Source: Paludibacter jiangxiensis (GTDB lineage Bacteria; Bacteroidota; Bacteroidia; Bacteroidales; Paludibacteraceae). From it: 64,000 nucleotides of DNA. The stretch covers positions 620,001-684,000 of the forward strand of contig NZ_BDCR01000004.1 in NCBI RefSeq assembly GCF_001618385.1, read 5' to 3'. Within the stretch, counting starts at the first letter, position 1. Each line of letters opens with the position of its first letter. Of the stretch, positions 16,072 through 24,668 are shown piece by piece. The notes beneath the pieces are model-generated. The model was not told the DNA's origin. It ran no database searches and saw nothing but the letters and a program-made list of their open reading frames with translations. Both the position numbers and the translations under genes were made by a program.

Positions 16072-19000
16072 ATGATCGAACGTATTATACAATTTTCAAT
16101 CAAAAACAAATTCATCGTGGGCCTGTTTGTGTTGGCTCTTATCGGCTGGGGGACCTACTCCCTCACCCGACTGCCCATCGATGCTATTCCTGATATCACC
16201 AACAATCAGGTACAAATCATCTCCTTAGCTCCGTCGCTGGCGGTTCAGGAGGTGGAAAGTTCCATCACGGCGCCCATCGAAGTGGCAGTGGCAAATATTC
16301 CCGACATTGTGGAGTTGCGCTCCATTTCGCGACTCGGTCTATCCGTGGTTACCGTTGTTTTCAAAGACAACACCGATATTTACTGGGCACGTCAGCAACT
16401 CTCCGAACGGCTAAAAGAAGCCGAAGAGGCAATTCCTCCCGGGGTAGCAAAAACCGAACTGGCTCCGATCTCTTCAGGCTTAGGAGAAATTTATCAGTAC
16501 CGCCTTGCCGTGACTCCGGGGTTTGAACAGAAATATTCGCCCATGGAGTTGCGCACCCTTCAGGATTGGGTAGTACGGCGCGAAATGCTCGGAACGCCCG
16601 GCGTGGCCGACATCAACAGTTACGGTGGCTATGTTAAACAATACGAAGTGGCCGTCAACCCCGAACGTTTACGGGGCATGAACCTCACGCTGACCGACAT
16701 TTTTTCCGCACTCGAAAAGAACAATGAGAACACCGGAAGTGCCTATATCGACAAGAAACCAAGCGCCTACTTTATCCGTGGAATTGGTCTGGTGAAATCG
16801 CTGGACGATATAGGAAAGATTGTGGTAAAGACAACCGCTTCGGGCATGCCGGTTCTGATTCGCGACGTGGCGACCGTGCAATACGGTAGCGCAACACGTT
16901 ACGGAGCTTTAGTCATCGACAACTCGGAAGCCGTGGGCGGCGTGGTGATGATGCTGAAGGGAGCCAATGCCAACGAGGTAATTAAAAACGTGGAATCACG
17001 CATTGCCGAAATACAAAAGTCATTGCCTCAAGGCGTAAAAATCGAGCCGTTCCTCAATCGTTCCGATCTGGTAGGACGCGCCATCGGTACCGTTTCACGC
17101 AACCTGATGGAAGGCGCACTGGTGGTAATCTTCATTCTGGTGCTCTTCCTCGGCAATCTGCGCGGAGGGCTGATTGTGGCTTCGGTCATACCGCTCGCCA
17201 TGCTCTTTGCCATCTCGCTGATGAATATCTTCGGAGTGTCGGGCAATTTGATGAGTCTCGGGGCTATCGACTTCGGGCTTATTGTGGACGGAGCAGTGAT
17301 TATCGTGGAAAGCGTTGTTCACCGGATCACCCAAAGCAAAACGCATCATCAGGGTATTACGCGCCTTTCGCAACAGCAAATGGACGAAAACGTATTCGAA
17401 TCTGCCAAGCGTATGATGAGTTCGGCCACCTTCGGTCAAGTCATCATCCTGATCGTTTATCTGCCCATAATGGCGTTGGTTGGCATCGAAGGCAAGATGT
17501 TTCGCCCCATGGCACAGGTGGTTGCCTTTGCATTAATCGGAGCTGCTATCCTGTCACTCACCTACGTTCCGATGATTTCGGCGCTCTTCCTCAATAAAAA
17601 TACGGAGCACAAACGAAACTTCTCCGACCGCATGATGGAGAAACTGCACGAATGGTTTACGCCTGTCATTCATTGGGCTTTAGATCATAAAAAGAGCGTG
17701 ATCAGTGGCGCTATCGGAGCTTTCATCGTCTCTATTTTCCTTTTTACCCGTTTGGGCGGCGAATTTATTCCGCAACTCGAAGAGGGCGATCTGGCCGCCG
17801 GAGTCATCACGCTTCAGGGCGGTTCGCTATCAAACACCATCGACATGGTGGAAAAGGCCAACAAAATACTGTTGACCAACTTTCCGGAAGTGAAACATGC
17901 AGTCTGTAAAATCGGAGCAGGAGAAATTCCTACCGACCCCACGCCAATGGAAACCGGCGATTACATTATCACGCTGAAAGACAAGAGTGAATGGACTTCA
18001 GCCAAAACCCGCGAAGAGTTGGTGGAGAAGATGCAGGAGGCATTGATTCCGCTGGCCGGAGTGAAATTTGAGTTCCAGCAACCTATCCAGATGCGGTTCA
18101 ATGAACTGCTTTCCGGTTCAAAACAGGACATTGCCATTAAACTCTTTGGTGACAACCTCGACGTGCTGGCGCAGAAAGCCTCAGCAATAGAGCATCTAAT
18201 CAAAAACGTTGACGGAGTGGAAGATATCAATGTAGAAAAAGTAACCGGACTGGCACAAGTGCAAGTGAAATACGACCGCGACCGGCTGGCTCAATACGGT
18301 TTGTCTATTGAAGAAGCCAACCGCATCTTACGCGTAGCATTTGCAGGCAGTCAGGCCGGAGTGGTCTTCGACGAAGAGAAGCGCTTTGCACTGGTGGTTC
18401 GTCTTGAAAAGGATTACCGCCAAAGCCTCGAAGATGTCAAAAATATTTCGGTGGCGCTGCCCGGCGGAGGACAAATTCCGTTTGAACAACTGGGAGAAAT
18501 ATCGATCCAGTCGGGACCGGCGCAGGTATCACGCGAAAATACCAAACGACGCATCACCATCGGCTTCAACGTGCGCAACCGCGACATTGGCAGCGTAATC
18601 AACGAAGTGAACCACAAAATCGACCAGCAAATCAAACTGCCGACAGGTTACTATGTTTCGTACGGCGGACAGTTCAAGAATCTGGAAGCCGCCAGCAACC
18701 GACTGGCTATTGCCGTTCCGATAGCGCTTTTATTGATTTTCGTGCTGCTCTACTTCACTTTCCATTCGGTAAAACAGAGCCTGCTCATCTATTCGGCCGT
18801 TCCGATGGCGGCCATTGGCGGGGTTGTTGCGCTCTGGTTGCGGGACATGAACTTTTCTATATCGGCCGGAGTAGGATTTATCGCCCTCTTCGGAGTGGCA
18901 GTCCTGAACGGCATCGTACTGATAGCGGAATTCAACCGACTGGAGAAGGCCGGTTACACCGACATCACCGAACGGGTGATTAAAGGATTACAAACCCGTT

Positions 19001-20454
19001 TGCGTCCGGTATTGATGACTGCTGCAGTTGCCTCCATGGGTTTCCTGCCAATGGCCTTGTCGACCTCTGCCGGAGCTGAAGTGCAAAAGCCTCTGGCTAC
19101 CGTAGTCATCGGCGGACTGATTACCGCTACGTTGTTGACATTAATTATTTTGCCGGTACTTTACATCATTTTTTCAATGAGAAAATTTTCGTTTTTCAGA
19201 AAGAAAAGAAGCACCGCTACGTTGTTGACGGTAGGTTTCTGCATGGCATTTGCCGGTCAGCTTCAGGCGCAATCTCCCCGAAGAATAACGCTGGATCAGG
19301 CAATTGAACTGGCGCTTGACAACAATCTCTCGGTACGCTCTTCGGCCTATTCCGTCGACGCTCAAAAAGCCCTTAAAGGCACTGCCTGGGATTTGCCCAA
19401 AACCAGCATTGAGGGGCAATACGGACAGATGAATTCTTACCGAAAGGATAATAGCTTCACGGTAAGCCAGTCGTTCGCTTTTCCGGGACTCTATATCAAC
19501 CAAAACAAGTTGGCAAAAGCGAATATTAAAAACAGCGAATGGCAATTCAAAGGCACGCGGTTACAGATCGCCACAGAGGTAAAACAGCTCTATCAGCAAT
19601 TGATTTATCTCAATGCAAAGCTGAAATTGCAAAGCTACCAGGACAGTCTATACGGCAATTTTTCCAAAGCCGCCGAGCTTCGTTCCTCTACCGGAGAAAC
19701 CAACCGGCTGGAGATGATTTCAGCACATACTCAAAGCATGGAAATCAAAAATCAATTGAAGCAAACGCGTGCCGATATCGACATTGCTACTCAAAAATTG
19801 GCTCTGTTGCTGAATATCAACACGCCTGTCGCTCCGTCCGATTCGGTTTTGAAACGTCTGGATTGGTTACCTACTGCAAATGAAGAAGCAATCGCCGGTA
19901 ACCCATCGCTCGGCATCACGGCACAGCAGGTAGAAGTCTCCCGTTTAGAGAAAGCCGTTGAGAAAAGTAAGTTGATGCCCGACTTTTCGATTGGCTATTT
20001 CAGCCAGACCATGCTCGGCACACAGGACGTGAACGGTACGCAACGCAATTACACTTTGTCCAACCGGTTTACAGCCATTCAGGCCGGAATATCCATTCCT
20101 CTTTGGTTTGTGCCCGGCAATGCGAGAGTAAAAGCAGCACGGTTCAAAGAGAAAGAGGCGCAAGCCACCCACGAAGCCTGGACAAAATCGCTGACCGGCA
20201 ACTACCGTTCGTTGTTGCTGGAACTGGAGAAAGATCGCGACAATGTGAATTACTACGAAAAACAGGCTATTCCGGAAGCGGATCTGATTATCAAACAATC
20301 CACGCAAAGCTACCGTGCCGGAGCCATGGATTATCTCGACTATCTCCAAAGTCTCGGCAGGGCATTGAGCATCAAACAGAACTATCTGGAGGCGTTGAAT
20401 GAATACAATCAAACGATAATTGCCCTTGAAGCCATTACCGGAAAAATTAAATAA
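16072..20454 (+). CDS. CzcA-type heavy-metal RND pump fused to a TolC-family domain
   Basis: A 1460-residue fusion. Residues 1 to about 1040 are a complete HME-RND proton/metal antiporter: first helix from residue 10, two large periplasmic domains, and the TM4 proton-relay motif DFGLIVDGAVIIVES (about 400). This motif is of the divalent-cation (CzcA) type, unlike the CusA AxxxxVDAA type. A signal-peptide-like stretch (ATLLTVGFCMAFAGQLQAQ, about 1046-1064) then leads into a TolC/CzcC-like outer-membrane factor (ITLDQAIELALDNN to the end). The adaptor gene follows at 20766. Zn, Co, Cd or Ni export is the likely role; the ion is not determined. Confidence 0.93.
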   Translation: MIERIIQFSIKNKFIVGLFVLALIGWGTYSLTRLPIDAIPDITNNQVQIISLAPSLAVQEVESSITAPIEVAVANIPDIVELRSISRLGLSVVTVVFKDNTDIYWARQQLSERLKEAEEAIPPGVAKTELAPISSGLGEIYQYRLAVTPGFEQKYSPMELRTLQDWVVRREMLGTPGVADINSYGGYVKQYEVAVNPERLRGMNLTLTDIFSALEKNNENTGSAYIDKKPSAYFIRGIGLVKSLDDIGKIVVKTTASGMPVLIRDVATVQYGSATRYGALVIDNSEAVGGVVMMLKGANANEVIKNVESRIAEIQKSLPQGVKIEPFLNRSDLVGRAIGTVSRNLMEGALVVIFILVLFLGNLRGGLIVASVIPLAMLFAISLMNIFGVSGNLMSLGAIDFGLIVDGAVIIVESVVHRITQSKTHHQGITRLSQQQMDENVFESAKRMMSSATFGQVIILIVYLPIMALVGIEGKMFRPMAQVVAFALIGAAILSLTYVPMISALFLNKNTEHKRNFSDRMMEKLHEWFTPVIHWALDHKKSVISGAIGAFIVSIFLFTRLGGEFIPQLEEGDLAAGVITLQGGSLSNTIDMVEKANKILLTNFPEVKHAVCKIGAGEIPTDPTPMETGDYIITLKDKSEWTSAKTREELVEKMQEALIPLAGVKFEFQQPIQMRFNELLSGSKQDIAIKLFGDNLDVLAQKASAIEHLIKNVDGVEDINVEKVTGLAQVQVKYDRDRLAQYGLSIEEANRILRVAFAGSQAGVVFDEEKRFALVVRLEKDYRQSLEDVKNISVALPGGGQIPFEQLGEISIQSGPAQVSRENTKRRITIGFNVRNRDIGSVINEVNHKIDQQIKLPTGYYVSYGGQFKNLEAASNRLAIAVPIALLLIFVLLYFTFHSVKQSLLIYSAVPMAAIGGVVALWLRDMNFSISAGVGFIALFGVAVLNGIVLIAEFNRLEKAGYTDITERVIKGLQTRLRPVLMTAAVASMGFLPMALSTSAGAEVQKPLATVVIGGLITATLLTLIILPVLYIIFSMRKFSFFRKKRSTATLLTVGFCMAFAGQLQAQSPRRITLDQAIELALDNNLSVRSSAYSVDAQKALKGTAWDLPKTSIEGQYGQMNSYRKDNSFTVSQSFAFPGLYINQNKLAKANIKNSEWQFKGTRLQIATEVKQLYQQLIYLNAKLKLQSYQDSLYGNFSKAAELRSSTGETNRLEMISAHTQSMEIKNQLKQTRADIDIATQKLALLLNINTPVAPSDSVLKRLDWLPTANEEAIAGNPSLGITAQQVEVSRLEKAVEKSKLMPDFSIGYFSQTMLGTQDVNGTQRNYTLSNRFTAIQAGISIPLWFVPGNARVKAARFKEKEAQATHEAWTKSLTGNYRSLLLELEKDRDNVNYYEKQAIPEADLIIKQSTQSYRAGAMDYLDYLQSLGRALSIKQNYLEALNEYNQTIIALEAITGKIK

Positions 20455-20765
20455 CACGTAAACATCATTAGTTAGCCTGCGGCAGGCCTTTTAGTTCTTA
20501 TTGTTTCAACAACTGACCTCTTCTTAAGAGGATGTCTCAAGAGGCATATTGATTTTATACTAACTTACGAATCGAAAATAGATATTTGTTCTTATACCCC
20601 AAACCCCTGAAGGGGCTATAAATCTGCTATTTCGATTGGCACAAAAGTCCCCTTAAGGGGATGTAGGGGTAGAAAAGAGTTAGGGAGAGAGGTCGGAAAT
20701 TGCAGAGACACAATCGACTATTCGGCATAAATTTTATTGAATAAAATACTAAATAACATATACTT
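20455..20765. other. Spacer between the pump and adaptor genes
   Basis: A 311-bp gap interrupting an expected operon, filled mainly by a palindromic repeat (20595-20671). AATCGAAAATAG (20571-20582) and CTATTTCGATT form a second pair around it. No gene or promoter box was recognised. Confidence 0.5.
20595..20671. repeat. TACCCC...GGGGTA palindromic repeat
   Basis: Outer arms TACCCC and GGGGTA enclose CCCCTGAAGGGG-like and TCCCCTTAAGGGGAT hairpins. It is the same family as 42681-42783. Such CCCCT/AGGGG repeats are widespread between Bacteroidetes genes. Confidence 0.7.
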
Positions 20766-21947
20766 ATGCAACGACATAAATTTCTATTAGTTACAGTTAT
20801 CTACTCCTTCGCACTACTTATTTCATCGTGCAGCGAAGGCAAAAAAGAGGCAAACGCCAAAAAAGCGGAGAACCTGCCCGAAGACATTGTGGAGATGCGT
20901 GATGACCAAATCAAACTGGCCGGCATTGAAACCGGTTTAATCGAAGAACGCTCCATGAGCGGAACCCTGAAAGTAAGCGGAACTATCACAGCATCGCCGC
21001 AGGATATGGCCTCGGTGAGTATGCCGATGGGCGGTTTCGTCAAATCTACTTCGCTTTTACCCGGGAGTTCCGTACGAAAAGGTCAGGTTCTCGCAGTTAT
21101 AGAGAACCCCGAGTTTATCGACATCCAGCAAAGTTATCTGGAAGTGAAAAGCAAACTGGAATATACCGAAGCGGAATACAAACGGCAATCGGAACTCTAC
21201 AAAAATGATGTGGCTTCGAAGAAAAACATCCAGTTGGCGACTTCCGAATTCAAAGCATTGAAAGCCCAGCAACGGGCTCTGGAACAAAAACTTTTACTGA
21301 TCGGAATCAATCCTTCCAGATTAAGCGACGAGCGCATCAGCCGTTCGGTAGCGCTCACCTCACCTATTTCGGGGTATGTAAAGACGGTCAATGTCTCCAT
21401 TGGCAAATCGGTTGCCGCCACCGACGTGCTGTTCGAGATTGTGAATACCGGCCATCTGTTGCTCGAACTGACGCTGTTTGAAAAAGATGCCGACAAGGTA
21501 AAGGTTGGCGAAACCATCCATTTCTACATCAACAACGAAACCGAACAACACGACGCGAAGGTGTACCAAACCTCCAAAACGGTCGGTAGTGATCGAAGCC
21601 TGAAAGTGTATGCCTCTATACAAGGCGAATGCAAAAACGTTCTTCCCGGCATGTATGCCAACGCTCTGGTGAAAGCGACAGGAAGCAAAGTAACGGCTGT
21701 TCCATCGGAGGCCGTGGTCAGCTTCGACGATAAAGACTATATCTTTCTCTTCGATCGCAACAAAACCGAGAACGGACGCGCATTCTGCGAATACCGTATG
21801 GTGCAGGTGCATAAAGGCGTTTCGGACGGCGGATACACAGAAATAGTTCTTCCAAAGCAGTTCGATCCGGCAAAAGCAAAGGTGGTGACGAAAGGCGCTT
21901 ACAATCTACTTGCGGCAAAGAAAAATGCAGGAGAAATGAGTTGTTAA
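20766..21947 (+). CDS. CzcB/CusB-type membrane fusion (adaptor) lipoprotein
   Basis: Periplasmic adaptor of 393 residues that bridges the RND pump to the outer-membrane channel. The N-terminus ends in a lipobox (LLISSC, Cys about residue 22), so it is probably inner-membrane-anchored by lipid. A biotinyl-lipoyl-like hairpin flanks a coiled coil (about 120-180, EVKSKLEYTEAEYKRQSELYKND). SPISGYVKTVNVSIGKSV marks the second lipoyl half, followed by a beta-barrel domain (ELTLFEKDADKVKVGE). A C-terminal Cys closes the protein but no Met-rich CusB metal motif is present, in agreement with a CzcB-type partner. Confidence 0.92.
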   Translation: MQRHKFLLVTVIYSFALLISSCSEGKKEANAKKAENLPEDIVEMRDDQIKLAGIETGLIEERSMSGTLKVSGTITASPQDMASVSMPMGGFVKSTSLLPGSSVRKGQVLAVIENPEFIDIQQSYLEVKSKLEYTEAEYKRQSELYKNDVASKKNIQLATSEFKALKAQQRALEQKLLLIGINPSRLSDERISRSVALTSPISGYVKTVNVSIGKSVAATDVLFEIVNTGHLLLELTLFEKDADKVKVGETIHFYINNETEQHDAKVYQTSKTVGSDRSLKVYASIQGECKNVLPGMYANALVKATGSKVTAVPSEAVVSFDDKDYIFLFDRNKTENGRAFCEYRMVQVHKGVSDGGYTEIVLPKQFDPAKAKVVTKGAYNLLAAKKNAGEMSC

Positions 21948-21969
21948 CGAATTCGTAGCAACAAACACG

Positions 21970-21977
21970 TACATTTG
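21970..21977 (+). promoter_or_regulatory. -7 promoter box
   Basis: TACATTTG fits TAnnTTTG and lies 22 nt before the start codon at 22000. No good TTTG at -33. Confidence 0.55.
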
Positions 21978-21999
21978 TAGACCTTAAACAAACAACGTT

Positions 22000-22611
22000 A
22001 TGCGAATATTACTATTCTTAGTCGGCTTTACATTCATTTCTTTGCAAGCCAACGCTTTGACTCCCGACATCATCAAAGACGGCGACGTAAATGGAATTTA
22101 TGCCACCTTGTCCGACTTTCGACACAATACCCCCTATTTAATTGACGGAAAGCACCATGGAGACAAAGTAAAACTCAATCAGTTTTTCTTTTCGCCAACG
22201 ATTAACTGTGCGGAAGATGGGCAATCGAAGCTCTTTTACAAAGACTCTATCTTTGCCATCACATTGAAAGACGGGAGAAAGTTCCGTTTTATCAACCGCG
22301 AACCCTATCTGATTGCCGACACATCCTGTCTTTATATTTACTCACTAAAAAAGATTATTAGTGAGCGAAAACAGGAAGGACCACACACCCGTACGGCAAA
22401 TAAAGTCGTTACCGCATATTTCTTTTCGACCGGTGATCATTCTTCCGTTTATCCGTTGTCTATGCTCAATCTCAGGCAAAAGCTGAACGTGAGCAAAGCT
22501 GTATTCGACCGACTGGAGAAAGAGTTTACCACCGATGACGCATTGACCAAAACGGACAAACAAACCGGCAGGTTCCGCATCAATGATCTGCTATTAACCG
22601 AAGGAAAATAA
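22000..22611 (+). CDS. Secreted hypothetical protein
   Basis: Not recognised; 203 residues. The signal peptide is MRILLFLVGFTFISLQANA (cleavage near residue 19). The mature part has a beta-rich centre (KLFYKDSIFAITLKDGRKFRFINREPYLIADTSCLYIYSLKK) and a Lys-rich C-terminal half. It has its own promoter box and terminator, so it is a monocistronic gene next to, but apart from, the metal-efflux cluster. Function unknown. Confidence 0.75.
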   Translation: MRILLFLVGFTFISLQANALTPDIIKDGDVNGIYATLSDFRHNTPYLIDGKHHGDKVKLNQFFFSPTINCAEDGQSKLFYKDSIFAITLKDGRKFRFINREPYLIADTSCLYIYSLKKIISERKQEGPHTRTANKVVTAYFFSTGDHSSVYPLSMLNLRQKLNVSKAVFDRLEKEFTTDDALTKTDKQTGRFRINDLLLTEGK

Positions 22612-22632
22612 GCAAGAAGACAAATTTAACAC

Positions 22633-22675
22633 AATAGCCAACCACACTGACACCAAAACAGAATGGTTGGCTATT
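22633..22675 (+). terminator. Hairpin terminator
   Basis: Perfect 12-bp stem AATAGCCAACCA (22633-22644) and TGGTTGGCTATT (22664-22675), followed by TCTTTG. It is 22 bp after the stop of the secreted hypothetical protein. Confidence 0.85.
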
Positions 22676-22715
22676 TCTTTGTTCAAAATTACACCTGTCT
22701 GAAAGCGGGTCGTTA

Positions 22716-22875
22716 GCCCTATTGTCTTGGTAGATGATCTCCCGAAAAACAAAAAAGAGGGGCGTAGCCCTGACGTCTGAATACGGCATCAGATTTTGAC
22801 ATAAAAGACATCAGAGCTACGCTCCTCCATGCATCTTTTGTTGCCATTTTCTACCAAGAATACAGGGCTATGCCC
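22716..22875. repeat. Nested palindromic element of about 160 bp
   Basis: Outer arms CCCTATTGTCTTGGTAGA and TCTACCAAGAATACAGGG. Inner arms GAGGGGCGTAGCCCTGACGTCT and a partner matching 19 of 22 positions (about 22765-22828). No coding capacity. The architecture resembles the element at 11431-11633, but the words differ. Confidence 0.65.
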
Positions 22876-22953
22876 CTTTCTTTGATTATCTGTAAAACAC
22901 AACGCGTAAACAAAGGCTACGACCAATCAGAATAATCTACAAACAACAAACCA

Positions 22954-23016
22954 TTGAGATATGAAGGTTATTGAGAAGATGCCTTCATGCTACTTAATGC
23001 CTCAATGGTTATATTT
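22954..23016. repeat. AACCATTGAG...CTCAATGGTT hairpin
   Basis: Outer arms AACCATTGAG and CTCAATGGTT enclose inner ATGAAGG and CCTTCAT, giving a two-level stem. Related words occur near 7899 and at 53079-53140. Confidence 0.55.
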
Positions 23017-23086
23017 GGGATGCTAAAACGGCAGGCATAAAATCCTAAAAGCATATTACCCAATCACAAAACCATCCCGCATGTGC

Positions 23087-23094
23087 TATATTTG
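23087..23094 (+). promoter_or_regulatory. -7 promoter box
   Basis: TATATTTG fits TAnnTTTG, 18 nt before the start of the beta-helix gene at 23113. Confidence 0.55.
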
Positions 23095-23112
23095 AAACAT
23101 TTATAAGACATT

Positions 23113-24339
23113 ATGCCCACCTGCAAAAACACATTACTGACGATTGTCTGTTTTTTGACACTTCAATTCACAGACAATGTATTCGGAACGGTTTATTACG
23201 TTTCAAAATCCGGCAATGATGCTTTTAGCTATTTTGCCGCTCAAAACAAAACCAGTCCCAAACAAACTATTGCAGCCGGTATCCGCTGTTTATCCGCAGG
23301 AGACACACTTTACATACGCGAAGGAATCTACAACGAAGCAATCAACGAATACAGGACAAAACTCCCAAGTGGCAATTCGTGGCAAACCGCGGTCACCATT
23401 GCCGGTTATCCCGGAGAGAAGGTTATCATCCAGCCCAATGCAAGCGAATCGGAAGTCCTGCGACTAATGGGGTCGTCCGGCGGAACACGGTATGTGATAT
23501 TCGACAACCTTATTTTAGATGGGGCCAATGTAACGTCCAACATCGTAAAGATCACCTATACAGGCAACAATCCCAACAACACAGCCCACCACATCAGAAT
23601 ACAAAGCTGTGAACTTAAGCAGGCCAAAACCAACGGCATATTTGTCGATTCGGAATCGAACCACAACGAATTTATCAGCCTGAAAATTCACGATAACGGT
23701 ACGACTGATTTCGATCATGGCATGTACATCTGCGGCAGCAACAACCTGATTGAAAAGTGTGATATTTACAGAAATGCTGGTTGGGGAATCCATATTTACA
23801 CGGAACATAAGCCCGAAAGCGCTAACTACAATATTGTTCGACGTAACAATATTCATGAAAATGCACGGGCAGAAAACCGTGGTTTTGGAATTATCGTTTC
23901 GTCGGGAACTGGGAACTCCGTCTATAACAATCTTATATGGGGCAATAACGGGGGAATTCAGATAGATTATCACGCCGTCAACACAATCATTTACAACAAC
24001 ACCATTTGGTCGAATAACAGAAGTAAAACTCACGAGAATGGAATCAAAACAGGAGCTGGAAGCACCAACGCGAGAATTGTGAACAATATTTCATGGAATC
24101 ATATAGCCGGCAACATTTCCAATGCCGGAATAAATACATATCTCTCCAATAACCTCACCGACAAATCCCCACTATTTGTCAACAGTTCAAAATCAGACTT
24201 TCGCCTTCAGGAAAAATCTCCGGCCATCAATACCGGCAAAAATCTTGCGCCCCTGGTAACTGACGATTACAACGGAATTAGGCGTCCGCAAGGTTCCACT
24301 TATGATATTGGTGCATTTGAATACAAGACCTACAAATGA
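23113..24339 (+). CDS. Secreted right-handed beta-helix protein (choice-of-anchor Q type)
   Basis: A 408-residue exported protein with a signal peptide (about 1-25, LLTIVCFLTLQFTDNVFG). The start of the mature part, YYVSKSGNDAF...AGDTLYIREGIYNE, is the DUF1565-like cap of pectate-lyase-type beta-helices. Repeating N/I-rich rungs follow (HHIRIQSCELKQAKTNGIFV, NLIEKCDIYRNAGWGIHIY, IVRRNNIHENARA). The end PAINTGKN...RRPQGSTYDIGAFEYK is typical of choice-of-anchor Q proteins. It may be a polysaccharide lyase or hydrolase, or only a binding scaffold; no catalytic set can be assigned. It lies directly upstream of the exopolysaccharide locus but has its own promoter. Confidence 0.85.
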   Translation: MPTCKNTLLTIVCFLTLQFTDNVFGTVYYVSKSGNDAFSYFAAQNKTSPKQTIAAGIRCLSAGDTLYIREGIYNEAINEYRTKLPSGNSWQTAVTIAGYPGEKVIIQPNASESEVLRLMGSSGGTRYVIFDNLILDGANVTSNIVKITYTGNNPNNTAHHIRIQSCELKQAKTNGIFVDSESNHNEFISLKIHDNGTTDFDHGMYICGSNNLIEKCDIYRNAGWGIHIYTEHKPESANYNIVRRNNIHENARAENRGFGIIVSSGTGNSVYNNLIWGNNGGIQIDYHAVNTIIYNNTIWSNNRSKTHENGIKTGAGSTNARIVNNISWNHIAGNISNAGINTYLSNNLTDKSPLFVNSSKSDFRLQEKSPAINTGKNLAPLVTDDYNGIRRPQGSTYDIGAFEYKTYK

Positions 24340-24668
24340 GCCTAACGAAACTTCATACACATCTCATAAACAGGCCAGTATACCTGATATTTATATTTTA
24401 TTTTCATTTATACTGTTTATTTTAAATAATTAACTGCCTATTCCTTGTTTTTTGTTGCGTTTGTTTATATCTTCGTAACAGATATATTAACCCTTATTGT
24501 ATAATATGCAAACCATAAAGATGGTTTAAAAAGTTTATTTTGAAAACGTCGCAAGACCACATTTACTTACCACGACTGAAGTATAGAGCTTGAGCATAAA
24601 ATTGTGGTATTTATTATTCTAAAGAGAAAAGTAATTCGTAGCACTAAAGAGAAATAAGGGAGGTGTCT
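24340..24668. other. Leader region of the exopolysaccharide locus
   Basis: About 320 bp. It holds a 7-bp hairpin AAACCAT-AAAG-ATGGTTT (about 24512-24530) and the arms ACCACA and TGTGGT (about 24557 and 24604). AAGGGAGG (24656-24663) is an unusually good Shine-Dalgarno sequence for this phylum. No exact TAnnTTTG box was found (nearest TATCTTCG near 24467), and no UpxY-type antiterminator gene is present. Confidence 0.45.
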
